A stretch of 64,000 nt of DNA from Rhizobiaceae bacterium (GTDB taxonomy: Bacteria; Pseudomonadota; Alphaproteobacteria; Rhizobiales; Rhizobiaceae), in NCBI GenBank assembly GCA_017643495.1, contig JAEPNK010000002.1, forward strand, positions 1,178,001 to 1,242,000. Reading direction: 5' to 3'. The notes under the pieces are model-generated. The model saw nothing but the letters and a program-made list of their open reading frames with translations. It had not been told where the DNA came from and did not search any database. This document shows positions 54,961-63,469 of the stretch, piece by piece; position 1 is the first letter of the stretch; every line of letters begins with the position of its first letter. The translations under genes were made by a program, and so were the position numbers.

Positions 54961-55255
54961 GATCAACAAACTCCACTCATACCACTGGTCCACACACCTG
55001 ACACCTGGAGACCGGCCCACCTTATCAACATGAGCTGTTCGTGTGTACCGCCTTTGGGCAATAATCCAGCCCCGGATTGCGGGACACTTGCAAACAATAA
55101 TGTCCGCAATGGGTTATTGAATAGCGCAGAACACATCTTTCACCAGTTCCTGCCGCTGTCAGGAAACCGCGGGAATTAAACTTATCCACGCTTTCATGGG
55201 CCGTGATAGGAATTAATGCCTGAACTTCAAACTTTCACAACAGGCCGGACTGACC
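54961..55255. other. Intergenic region between divergent guanylyltransferase and DUF2793 genes
   Basis: 295 bases without a gene. Apart from the two-tier inverted repeat at 55059-55119, which is listed separately, I see only AT-rich patches near 55120 and 55185 that could be promoter elements. Confidence 0.4.
55059..55119. repeat. Two-tier inverted repeat (long stem-loop)
   Basis: Inner stem ATTGCGGGACA / TGTCCGCAAT (one bulged G, 55076-55086 with 55101-55110) around a 14-base loop. Continuous with it on the right is an outer stem CAATAATCC / GGGTTATTG (55059-55067 with 55111-55119, one T-G pair). No T run follows on either strand, so it is not a standard terminator. Confidence 0.65.
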
Positions 55256-56677
55256 ATGACAACTGAAAGCGACAACCTGTCCCTCCCCTACATCATGCCT
55301 GCACAAGCGCAGAAACACGTTACCCACAATGAAGCCATAAGGATGCTCGACGGTCTGGTTCAAATACAGCTTGAAAGCCTCGATGCTGATACGCCACCAC
55401 AGGAACCTGCTTCCGGAGAACGCCACGCTATTGGCAGCAACCCGGATGGAGCATGGACTGGCCACCCCGGCAAGCTGGCAGTCTGGCAGGACGGGGCATG
55501 GGCTTTTCTGACACCCAAGCCCGGTTGGCTTGCACATGACCTGACCGGAAACCGGATTGTCGTCCACGACGGAACAGACTGGACAGATGCAATTCCGGTT
55601 CCCACAGAATTGCAAAACCTTGAACTTGCAGGCATTGGCGGAACCGCCGATGCGCAAAACCGGTTGGTTGTCGCATCACCTGCAACCCTGTTGACCCATG
55701 ACGGGAATGGCCATCAACTCAAGATCAACAAGAACACAAGTGTGGATACCGCTTCCCTTTTGTTTCAGACAAACTGGAGTGGACGGGCAGAGTTTGGTCT
55801 CACCGGAGATGATGACTGGCATGTAAAGGTTTCGGCAGACGGAACCGTCTGGCAGGAAGCCCTGACAATTGACAGGAATACGGGAAGCGCAAATTTTCCA
55901 AACGGGATTATCCATCCACAAAGTGGAGCCCTTCTCAGAAACCAGATATTCACGCCCGGAGGGTCAAACGTCAGCACCATTTGGCGGTTCGATGAACCCA
56001 GAACAGGTTTTCCAAGAATTGCGACCATTGACAGTTTGTCTGGGGATACCATCACGCTTCTTGACGCTCCCCTGCATGGTGCAAACAGCGGACAAAACGG
56101 CCCGGTGGCGGACAAGATGTTTTTCACTGGTGTAATGGAAGGCCTTTCGTTTCTGCGCCTCTGGAACATTTCAAAAAGCCCGGCCCAAGCTTGCTGGATC
56201 ATGGCCGCGCCGAACGGATCTGACCTTGTCGTCACCGATAGTACGCATATCAACACGTGGCTGGCTGGAGAGACAGTTCAACTCGGTGAGCCTGACCTGA
56301 ATGCCCAGCGTGTGGTAGCGGTTGATATTTCACAATTTCTGGAATTGCACACCGGCTCGGTTTTCCGGCAGGCAGGTCTTTCCATGAATGCAGGCATTTC
56401 GGCCAGTGGCGCAGGAGGCTGGTATGCCCACATAGCAGCTACTCCGGATGCATCAGGAGGCAGCTTTTCAAACATGACCTCGGCTTCTCCGGACCACGAT
56501 ACCGGCTTTGCATCAGGCTCCGGTGCTGGTGGAGGGTTTATAAACGGCTTCCTGCAGGTTGGCACAACCGTTCAATCACCCGTCTCCAACTCGAACCTTG
56601 TGTTTGTACGCGAATATGATGACGGGAGCGGTGCCCTTAGGATCGGGGCATTGACGGTAACTGGCGTCTGGGCCTAA
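55256..56677 (+). CDS. DUF2793-domain protein (phage/GTA-type)
   Basis: A 473-residue protein. The N-terminal ~110 residues are a DUF2793 domain: LSLPYIMPAQAQKHVTHNEA, then GKLAVWQDGAWAFLTPKPGW, as found in gene transfer agents and prophages of alphaproteobacteria. The rest is beta-rich and repeat-like, similar to tail-fibre or host-receptor segments, with no catalytic motif seen. No other phage gene is near, and it stands alone on the plus strand among minus-strand glycan genes, hinting that it is a dispersed GTA locus or a cell-surface relic. Confidence 0.8.
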   Translation: MTTESDNLSLPYIMPAQAQKHVTHNEAIRMLDGLVQIQLESLDADTPPQEPASGERHAIGSNPDGAWTGHPGKLAVWQDGAWAFLTPKPGWLAHDLTGNRIVVHDGTDWTDAIPVPTELQNLELAGIGGTADAQNRLVVASPATLLTHDGNGHQLKINKNTSVDTASLLFQTNWSGRAEFGLTGDDDWHVKVSADGTVWQEALTIDRNTGSANFPNGIIHPQSGALLRNQIFTPGGSNVSTIWRFDEPRTGFPRIATIDSLSGDTITLLDAPLHGANSGQNGPVADKMFFTGVMEGLSFLRLWNISKSPAQACWIMAAPNGSDLVVTDSTHINTWLAGETVQLGEPDLNAQRVVAVDISQFLELHTGSVFRQAGLSMNAGISASGAGGWYAHIAATPDASGGSFSNMTSASPDHDTGFASGSGAGGGFINGFLQVGTTVQSPVSNSNLVFVREYDDGSGALRIGALTVTGVWA

Positions 56678-56752
56678 ACGGGTGTTTGCCGTAGCCGAGC
56701 GGACAAGATTCCGGGAAATTACACGGGCAGGCCTGGCGGAACCTCAAATTCG

Positions 56753-57904
56753 TTAGTCGCTGGAGGCTGAGCCCTGCAGATCAATCTGGTCAAGGTCGGG
56801 AAGCTCCGTCTCTGCCCAGACTGCATCAGGAAACTCGTATCGTCCATACCGGTCCTTGCAGGGAACAAGCTCGTAATCCACCAAGGTGGCATTCCGGGGT
56901 GTACAGAAATCCATGTTGCCGGACCAGGCAGTGACGATAACATGTTTCCCCAGTGCAATCGCTTCTGCTATCGGCAAGCCGAACCCTTCCGACCGGTGTA
57001 GCGAGAGCAGGCAATCGCAGGCTTTCAGCAATCCCCATTTCTGCGCCTCGGTGAGCGATCTGTCCATCAACATGATGTTGGGTGTATCGCCAATGGCCTT
57101 CCTTAAATCCTGCTCTGCCTGCGGATTGCGTCGCAGATTGCGGGTCTTGACCACAAGCATGTAGTCTGGATCATCAGCATGAGAGCGCTTGAAAGCCTCG
57201 ATGGCCGCAAACGGGTTTTTCCGATCAAGCGAAGAAAGCGCGTCAGCAAGCGTCAGGTAGACGGTTTTCCCCTCCGGAAGCCCGAACAACGCCCGGCTTC
57301 CATCGATTTTCTCGGGAACATAAACCGGATGACCCTTGGTAGTGACAAGGGGTGCTCGGGGGTGTGCTGCCAAGGACTGGGTGACGAACGTACTGGGCGT
57401 CCAGATTTCCGACACAAGATCGAAATTCTTGTCCCATCCCGGCGGAAAAATGGATAACTCCCATGCCCAGAATCCGATGACATACCATGACTTCCCCCTT
57501 GTCAGGCCAAGGTCATAAAGTGCCTTTGGCGTTTCCGGGCTGTTCAGCTGTAGGATGATCGTGCCTTGCTGGTCATCCGGCATGTCGGACAACGGCACCG
57601 GGCTTTCCATGTCGACCAGATTGAAAGAGGCCGACAGACATACAGCAATGGGTTTCTCACCGGCTTCAACCAGCGACCGGTAAGTCGAACGGGCTCCCTC
57701 CCCGATGCCGCTTGCAGTGCGAAACAAACCAGCCACAACCAGAGGCGATTTGTTGCCACTCGTTTTTTCATGGCTCGGATGCGCGATCATCGACCGGCGA
57801 ATTTGTCTTTTTGCCGGATTGATGATGCGTAGAAGCAACTGGTGTCGGGCGGCCGGCGGTATCAGGTTCCAGACAAAAAGCGTCAGTGACCGCACCGGTT
57901 TCAT
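56753..57904 (-). CDS. Glycosyltransferase family 4-like protein
   Basis: A 383-residue GT-B protein. The N-terminal acceptor half has GLFRTASGIGEGARSTYRSL, and the C-terminal half carries the GT4 E-x7-E pattern in LLSLHRSEGFGLPIAEAIALGKHVI, which binds the nucleotide sugar. ATG start overlaps the following GT2 stop by four bases. It would add a sugar to the polysaccharide built by this cluster; donor unknown, but GDP-sugars are made nearby. Confidence 0.85.
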   Translation of the reverse strand: MKPVRSLTLFVWNLIPPAARHQLLLRIINPAKRQIRRSMIAHPSHEKTSGNKSPLVVAGLFRTASGIGEGARSTYRSLVEAGEKPIAVCLSASFNLVDMESPVPLSDMPDDQQGTIILQLNSPETPKALYDLGLTRGKSWYVIGFWAWELSIFPPGWDKNFDLVSEIWTPSTFVTQSLAAHPRAPLVTTKGHPVYVPEKIDGSRALFGLPEGKTVYLTLADALSSLDRKNPFAAIEAFKRSHADDPDYMLVVKTRNLRRNPQAEQDLRKAIGDTPNIMLMDRSLTEAQKWGLLKACDCLLSLHRSEGFGLPIAEAIALGKHVIVTAWSGNMDFCTPRNATLVDYELVPCKDRYGRYEFPDAVWAETELPDLDQIDLQGSASSD

Positions 57905-58806
57905 GCGCCTTTCCTTCCGGTATCGGTACCAGCATCAAGCATGAGCCGGGCCTGGCTGCGCATTTCCTCAATAACACGCGCATCATAAGCGTGGGAAACC
58001 TTGGACAAAAACCGGTCGATCATGGAGAACACATCATCCATGCTGTTGTCCTGCTGATGCATGGTCACGATTTCTTCCAGATGGGTGGAAACCCAGTGCA
58101 TTTTCGCATCACCAAGATATCGGTCTGTCAGTTCAACCCCCTCCGCCGCAACCGTGCCACGCTCGTTTCTGGTAATGCATGCATCATGAAGGCGGGAGCG
58201 GGCCTGCACCTTGTCAACAAAGCCGATCCGGTCCGGAAAATTGGAAAACGCCCGCAACCAGTATTCGAAATCAAACGAGGTCTTGAGGGATTGTTCCAGT
58301 GGGCCAAGCAATGAATACATTGTCCGTTTGAAAAACGCTGTAGGCTGGCAAATGAAACAACCTGTATGAAAAGCATCAATGCCTGCATCCGGACGCCGCG
58401 TTGGATAGGCGGAAAGCTTTTCGTCTTCCTCGTCAACGTGCTCTCCGTGGCCATAAACCATTAGCAAAAGTGGGTCATCAAGCGCGTCGACAGCACGGCT
58501 GACCGCACCCGGTGTGTAAAGGTCATCGGAATTGAGCCAGCCGATAATGGTTCCGCGACTGCGGACGAGAGCCTTGTTGATTGCATCAGCAGGCCCTTCA
58601 TCCGGCGCACTTTCCCACTTCAGCCGGGGATCACGGGAAGCCTTTTCGCGGAGGATTTCAATGGTTCCGTCATCTGATCCGCCATCCTGTACAATCAACT
58701 CGAGATTGGCATGGCTCTGGCCAAGAACATTGTCGATCGAACGCCCGATAAACCGGGCTTGCATATAGCTGGGCATGACAATGGAAACGAAAGGAGGTGC
58801 AGTCAT
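57901..58806 (-). CDS. Glycosyltransferase family 2 protein
   Basis: A 301-residue GT-A transferase: VSIVMPSYMQARFIGRSIDNVL, QDGGSDDGTIEIL, then the metal-binding region GWLNSDDLYTPG (an xDD in place of DxD). No membrane segments, so it is cytoplasmic. Overlaps both neighbours by four bases (ATGA), so the three genes are translated together. Confidence 0.9.
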   Translation of the reverse strand: MTAPPFVSIVMPSYMQARFIGRSIDNVLGQSHANLELIVQDGGSDDGTIEILREKASRDPRLKWESAPDEGPADAINKALVRSRGTIIGWLNSDDLYTPGAVSRAVDALDDPLLLMVYGHGEHVDEEDEKLSAYPTRRPDAGIDAFHTGCFICQPTAFFKRTMYSLLGPLEQSLKTSFDFEYWLRAFSNFPDRIGFVDKVQARSRLHDACITRNERGTVAAEGVELTDRYLGDAKMHWVSTHLEEIVTMHQQDNSMDDVFSMIDRFLSKVSHAYDARVIEEMRSQARLMLDAGTDTGRKGA

Positions 58807-59900
58807 CGCTTCAGGACTCTTGCAAGAAAGTGTAAGGCACGAACCGGTTTTGTCTTGCTTCGTATCCGCTCGACTGCCGAAAGCGTTTCCATTGCCATCC
58901 GGTTGACTTCCTGTTCATCCATGCAGAATTCCGGAACCTTTTCCGGATACTCGGAAAAGTCTTCATCGAAAACAGCTCCCTCCACCGCCGGGAAAGCAGC
59001 TTCACGAAGTCGGGCATTTACGTCACCAAACAGTTCATAGAAACGCTTCGCCTGTGTTCGGTTTACATGATAATGCTTTCCGCTGTAACGGTCGCTGAGC
59101 AGTTGCACGGCAATTTGTCGGCGTGCCAGATACTCATCGGCTTCATCCCCCTCCAGCAACTGGTTAAGTCTGGCCAAAACCGTGAGACCGGTCATGTCCA
59201 GTGACGGATTGTGGATCTGTACGGGAACCTTGCCATTCAGTCGCAAACCAAGTGTTTCACAAAAATCTTCCACCAACCACTGCGGCCCGGACCGCTTCTC
59301 TTGGTACAGCCGGGCTTCAACTGATTTCTCACCGAAAACCTGCAGCCATTCAGCGTGAATCCGGTCATACCGGTAGTACCGGGGAACCTGATTGAAATTT
59401 GTTGGCAAACCAACATCTACTTTCTTTGCCCCGGATTTGATCCTTGTTGAATTGAGGCTGATGGCAACACGGTCCTGCCGTCGAAAATAAACGATGACCG
59501 AATAGTCTTCCACCCACCGGTCCAGGAATACCTTCAGCCTGTTTATGACAGCAGGCGACTGTAACCGGCTATGAAGATGTTCGGACGAAACCAGCAAGGT
59601 CGAACAGTTTTTGGCTTTGGCAAACTGCTTGTCCAGTTTTCCTGTCAGTTCATCACGAAAGGCCTCACGGGATTCTGCGTCATCAATCTTCAGGTTTCTT
59701 GATAACCCCGCATCGTTCCATGGTTCGGGGTGGGAAATGGCAACCAGTTCCCATTGCGAACCGCCATTGCCCAATTTCGGGTACAAGACGCCGTCATGAA
59801 TATAGGCTTCCCGATTGTTCTCGAAATATTGCTGGATGGCTGATGTGCCAGTTTTCTCTGTGCCGATATGAATAATACATCGCTTGAAGGTTTTGCGCAT
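58803..59900 (-). CDS. Sulfotransferase-like P-loop protein
   Basis: A 365-residue protein. It opens with CIIHIGTEKTGTSAIQQYF, the 5'-phosphosulfate loop (G-x-x-K-T-G-T-S) of PAPS-dependent sulfotransferases, and later has VIVYFRRQDRVAISL, matching the 3'-phosphate-binding R/S segment. The remainder is unlike well-known subfamilies. It probably adds sulfate to a sugar of the polysaccharide; other P-loop transferases cannot be excluded. Confidence 0.78.
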   Translation of the reverse strand: MRKTFKRCIIHIGTEKTGTSAIQQYFENNREAYIHDGVLYPKLGNGGSQWELVAISHPEPWNDAGLSRNLKIDDAESREAFRDELTGKLDKQFAKAKNCSTLLVSSEHLHSRLQSPAVINRLKVFLDRWVEDYSVIVYFRRQDRVAISLNSTRIKSGAKKVDVGLPTNFNQVPRYYRYDRIHAEWLQVFGEKSVEARLYQEKRSGPQWLVEDFCETLGLRLNGKVPVQIHNPSLDMTGLTVLARLNQLLEGDEADEYLARRQIAVQLLSDRYSGKHYHVNRTQAKRFYELFGDVNARLREAAFPAVEGAVFDEDFSEYPEKVPEFCMDEQEVNRMAMETLSAVERIRSKTKPVRALHFLARVLKR

Positions 59901-60008
59901 TTATCATTCCTGACCGGATCTGTTTCTTGTCCGGCACATTCTGTCTGGCAAGGCCTGGCTTTTCGGCAATTGCAGAGCCTGCATCATCGTTGAAAACCGG
60001 CGGCGGTA

Positions 60009-60977
60009 TCAGGTTCGGGCAGCCTGCCGGTTTTCCAGATACCATGTATAAGCATCACGAATGCCGTCTTCCAGCCCGATCCTGGCAGACCATCCCATGG
60101 CTGCCAACCGGCTCACATCCATCAGCTTGCGCATGGTGCCATCCGGTCGTGAAGGGTCAGTAAGGATACGGCCATCATAACCCACGGTTTTGGCAACCAG
60201 TCGGGCAAGCTCCAGAATGGTCACATCGCTCCCGGACCCGACATTGATGTGGGAAAGCATCGGAGCCGTATTCGCATCATAGGTTTCCCGGTCGAGACCA
60301 AGCACGAACAGCGAGGCATCCGCCATGTCATCGACATGCAGGAATTCTCGTCTTGGCTTGCCACTGCCCCAGATGGTCACTGTCTCTGCACCACTTTCCC
60401 TTGCCTCGTGAAACCGCCGTATGAGCGCCGGAAGAACATGGGAGTTCTCCGGATGGAAATTGTCGCCCGGTCCGTAGAGATTGGTCGGCATCACGGAGCG
60501 GTAATCCACGCCATATTGGCGGTTGTAACTTTCGCAAAGCTTGATACCGGCAATCTTAGCAATGGCATACGGTTCATTTGTCGGCTCCAGCGTACCGGTA
60601 AGGAGCGCATCCTCGCGCATCGGCTGGGGAACGTCCCTTGGGTAGATGCAGGAAGAACCCAGCTGCAGCAGCTTCTTCACACCCGCTTCGAATGCCTGGT
60701 GGATAACATTGCACTCGATCATCAGGTTTTCATAAATGAACTGGGCCGGATACGTGTTGTTAGCGTGGATACCGCCAACCCTGGCTGCCGCCAGAATGAC
60801 CACATCCGGTTTTTCCGCCTGCATGAAATCGCGCACGGCACTCTGGTTGGTGAGGTCCAGTTCCGAACTTGTCCGTGTGAGAAGTTCCGGTTGCTCACCA
60901 CCGGGTTTGCGGGCTTCAAGCTTTCGCAAAATCGCCCCGCCCACCATTCCGCGATGACCTGCGATAAAATAATACAT
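60009..60977 (-). CDS. fcl: GDP-L-fucose synthase
   Basis: A 322-residue SDR of the extended type. [10 protein letters not shown] (7-16) binds [12 protein letters not shown] and the YAIAK catalytic Tyr-Lys pair are the GDP-L-fucose synthase signature, with [24 protein letters not shown] following. It converts GDP-4-keto-6-deoxymannose to GDP-L-fucose by epimerisation and reduction. The dehydratase Gmd that makes its substrate is not in the window. ATG at 60977; a TTG overlapping the upstream stop (61001) is an alternative start. Confidence 0.92.
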   Translation of the reverse strand: MYYFIAGHRGMVGGAILRKLEARKPGGEQPELLTRTSSELDLTNQSAVRDFMQAEKPDVVILAAARVGGIHANNTYPAQFIYENLMIECNVIHQAFEAGVKKLLQLGSSCIYPRDVPQPMREDALLTGTLEPTNEPYAIAKIAGIKLCESYNRQYGVDYRSVMPTNLYGPGDNFHPENSHVLPALIRRFHEARESGAETVTIWGSGKPRREFLHVDDMADASLFVLGLDRETYDANTAPMLSHINVGSGSDVTILELARLVAKTVGYDGRILTDPSRPDGTMRKLMDVSRLAAMGWSARIGLEDGIRDAYTWYLENRQAART

Positions 60978-60997
60978 TATAGAATAAACCGCTGCTT

Positions 60998-61984
60998 TCA
61001 AAGCGGCTTTTTATTGTGCTTTTTGCTTACTTCACCAGAAATCCATGCAAATGTTTTCTCCATACCCCTTTTAAGTGGTTGTTCCGGTGCCCAACCAAGT
61101 TTCTCGAAAATCAGTTTGTTGTCAGAATTACGCCCGCGCACCCCTTCTGGTCCGGGTACATTTCGAATACCAACATTCTTTCCTGAGATATTAATCACCA
61201 TCTGGGCCAAATCATTTATCGAAATCATTTCTTCGGATCCTATGTTAACTGGGCCCTCAAAGTCGGATCGAAGTAACCGAATTGAACCCTCCAAACATTC
61301 ATCAATATACAAGAAAGACCGGGTTTGCTTTCCATCACCCCAAACTTCTATCTCATTGCCATCTTCAACCATCGCAATTTTTCTGCACATTGCAGCGGGT
61401 GCTTTTTCCTTCCCGCCTTCCCACGTTCCTTCAGGTCCGAATATATTGTGATACCTTGCAACCCGGTTTTCCATTCCGAAATTCCTGTTATAGGCGAGGT
61501 ACAGTCGTTCCGAGAATAGCTTTTCCCAACCGTATTCACTGTCAGGATTTGCTGGATATGCACTGTCCTCGGCACAATTCGGATTATCGGGGTCCAACTG
61601 ATTATGTTCCGGATACATGCAAGCAGATGAAGAGTAGAATACGCGCTTGATGTTTCGCTTGTGACACGCATCTAGAACATTCAAATTAATGGTTGCTGAA
61701 TTATGCATGACATTGGCATCATTCTCGCCCGTAAAAATATACCCCGCCCCCCCCATATCAGCAGCCAATTGGTAAACTTCGTCAAACTTTCTATCGACAA
61801 CATCGCGTACCAATGTTTGCTCGCGCAGATCACCAATTACAAAATCATCAGCGTCGGTTTCTGCATGCTCATTGAATTTGAGGTCGACCCCACGCACCCA
61901 AAAACCTTCTCGTTTTAACCGCTTTACCAGATGGCCACCAATAAATCCGCCCGCCCCGCAGACAAGTGCTGTTTTTGAAGTCAT
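60998..61984 (-). CDS. GDP-mannose 3,5-epimerase-like NAD-dependent epimerase
   Basis: A 328-residue extended SDR: GAGGFIG (10-16), the ADMGGAGYI segment, Cys122 in [13 protein letters not shown], Tyr151-GWE-Lys155, then [17 protein letters not shown] and [12 protein letters not shown]. This pattern is that of plant/bacterial GDP-mannose 3,5-epimerase, which turns GDP-mannose into GDP-L-galactose or L-gulose. AGGAGA six bases before the ATG. The gene is visibly more AT-rich than those upstream, suggesting acquisition. Confidence 0.88.
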   Translation of the reverse strand: MTSKTALVCGAGGFIGGHLVKRLKREGFWVRGVDLKFNEHAETDADDFVIGDLREQTLVRDVVDRKFDEVYQLAADMGGAGYIFTGENDANVMHNSATINLNVLDACHKRNIKRVFYSSSACMYPEHNQLDPDNPNCAEDSAYPANPDSEYGWEKLFSERLYLAYNRNFGMENRVARYHNIFGPEGTWEGGKEKAPAAMCRKIAMVEDGNEIEVWGDGKQTRSFLYIDECLEGSIRLLRSDFEGPVNIGSEEMISINDLAQMVINISGKNVGIRNVPGPEGVRGRNSDNKLIFEKLGWAPEQPLKRGMEKTFAWISGEVSKKHNKKPL

Positions 61985-62055
61985 CGTAGTCTCCTATGAT
62001 ACATAAGCTAACAAAGCTCATATTGAGCCTTCAGTATATTGAGCATCTCAACTGT

Positions 62056-63312
62056 TTAATTTCGAATTTCTCGTATAGAAAAGTTGTCATCAGGCGATGG
62101 AACAGCGTGATAATTCTCGTTGCTATTCATTATTAGGTTTAATCTTGCATCAATACCTAGCCCACCTTCTACCCATACGTGTTGCGAACAATTAAGCGTG
62201 GTTCCAACAACGTCGACGCCTTTGCACCCGGGAGCCATCACAAAGCCGCGCCCATTTTCAAAATTTCGACAATTGAAAGAGGAAATCCTATTATGGGATT
62301 TCTGGATAAAAAGGGCAGTGCAATCATTTTTAGTGCCGGCATACGGGCCTCCGGTATTGCGTAAACCGTCAATATCTAGCTGACCAATTTGGCAATGTGG
62401 CGCTCCAACTCGAACACCAGAAGTTCCCCAATCCGCCCTCACTCTTGCTAGCCCAACCTGTGTGAACGGAGCTTCAATATCAAGCGCATAATCCTCTGGT
62501 GAACCACGGGTCTTGAAACATTCGATCCTGTCAACGTAAGTTACATTCGACCCAGCGATCCTCACCCCGGATTTTCGACCTGTATCTCCTTGAAGGAATC
62601 CCGCCTTTACTTTGGCTTTCAAATCAATAGCAATATCTTCGGTTCCATATGCATGACAGAACTCAATATCACAAGCACCGTTATATCTACCGTCAGTTTC
62701 AACAGCCAGCCCACGCCCTTTACATAATGCGACTATTGCCTGTTTAACGATGGAATCGTGAGGACCACGCATTAGAAATCCGTCGCCACCACAACGTGAT
62801 ATACGGACATCAAAAACAGCTTCAGGCTCATCCAGCCAGGTTTCTTGGCCACCACGCGCAGACCCCACCGAAACTAATCCATGCTTTTTCATGTGGCTTA
62901 TTTGAACATTAACTATCTCAAAGCCTTTTCCATACAAATGCATCCCGCAACCACCGCCAAACGCATTACCGATATGGCCATTGGCTCCGTCAATCATTAA
63001 ATCACTGACACCGAACCTGACGGGCACACCTTCATTATGAAACCAAGAGTCTGTGTTAGCTAATTCTTCCGCATTGTTTGAAACTATGATCGAACTGTTT
63101 AGATCAGGAGTGGCAGCTAGTTGAGTTGCAGCTGCTCCGTTTCCACGCAACCGGACACCAGTCTTAAGAACTATCGGCTGATCGATCTGATATTTCCTTG
63201 CCCCCAAAACAATCTCACCACCACCCTGCTCATCACTCAATCGATTAATCCAGTGATTAATCAATGCGGCATCTGAGAGTCTGGCAATATGGTTTTCTTC
63301 GAGAAATAGCAT
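62056..63312 (-). CDS. Right-handed beta-helix protein (pectate-lyase superfamily)
   Basis: A 418-residue protein of successive ~20-25 residue turns rich in Gly, Asn, Val and Ile. It starts with a GGGEIVLGARKYQIDQPIVLKTG segment like the N-cap of pectate-lyase-superfamily helices, and RISRCGGDGFLMRGPHDSIV and CHAYGTEDIAIDL are typical coils. No signal peptide. Such folds degrade, epimerise or bind polysaccharide; active-site residues cannot be assigned. AT-rich, with poor ribosome site. Confidence 0.72.
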   Translation of the reverse strand: MLFLEENHIARLSDAALINHWINRLSDEQGGGEIVLGARKYQIDQPIVLKTGVRLRGNGAAATQLAATPDLNSSIIVSNNAEELANTDSWFHNEGVPVRFGVSDLMIDGANGHIGNAFGGGCGMHLYGKGFEIVNVQISHMKKHGLVSVGSARGGQETWLDEPEAVFDVRISRCGGDGFLMRGPHDSIVKQAIVALCKGRGLAVETDGRYNGACDIEFCHAYGTEDIAIDLKAKVKAGFLQGDTGRKSGVRIAGSNVTYVDRIECFKTRGSPEDYALDIEAPFTQVGLARVRADWGTSGVRVGAPHCQIGQLDIDGLRNTGGPYAGTKNDCTALFIQKSHNRISSFNCRNFENGRGFVMAPGCKGVDVVGTTLNCSQHVWVEGGLGIDARLNLIMNSNENYHAVPSPDDNFSIREIRN

Positions 63313-63469
63313 GTTTATAATTGGGGTTATTTAAATAATTAAATAAAATACAATTAATTAAAAATTTTACTAGTAATTATCAATATTACTACAAGAGAAT
63401 TTTATTTTTAAATGACAAAATCAAAATTATTTTGATTATAAAATCATATAAACATATAATTAACTAGTG
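63313..63469. other. Extremely AT-rich spacer
   Basis: 157 bases that are almost entirely A and T, containing a perfect inverted repeat AATCAAAA-TTA-TTTTGATT (63419-63437). It separates the methyltransferase and the beta-helix gene, both on the minus strand, and so may hold the promoter of the latter or a site for silencing proteins. Confidence 0.6.

Noticed and set aside
60249-61451. A 400-codon open frame on the plus strand
   Set aside because: It lies fully antisense to GDP-L-fucose synthase and the GDP-mannose epimerase, whose motifs are intact on the minus strand; its translation shows no domain and has a Cys/His-rich, low-quality character.
63313-63469. Replication origin or CRISPR leader
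   Set aside because: No repeated DnaA boxes, no repeat-spacer units and no cas or replication genes near; it is only AT-rich with one short inverted repeat.
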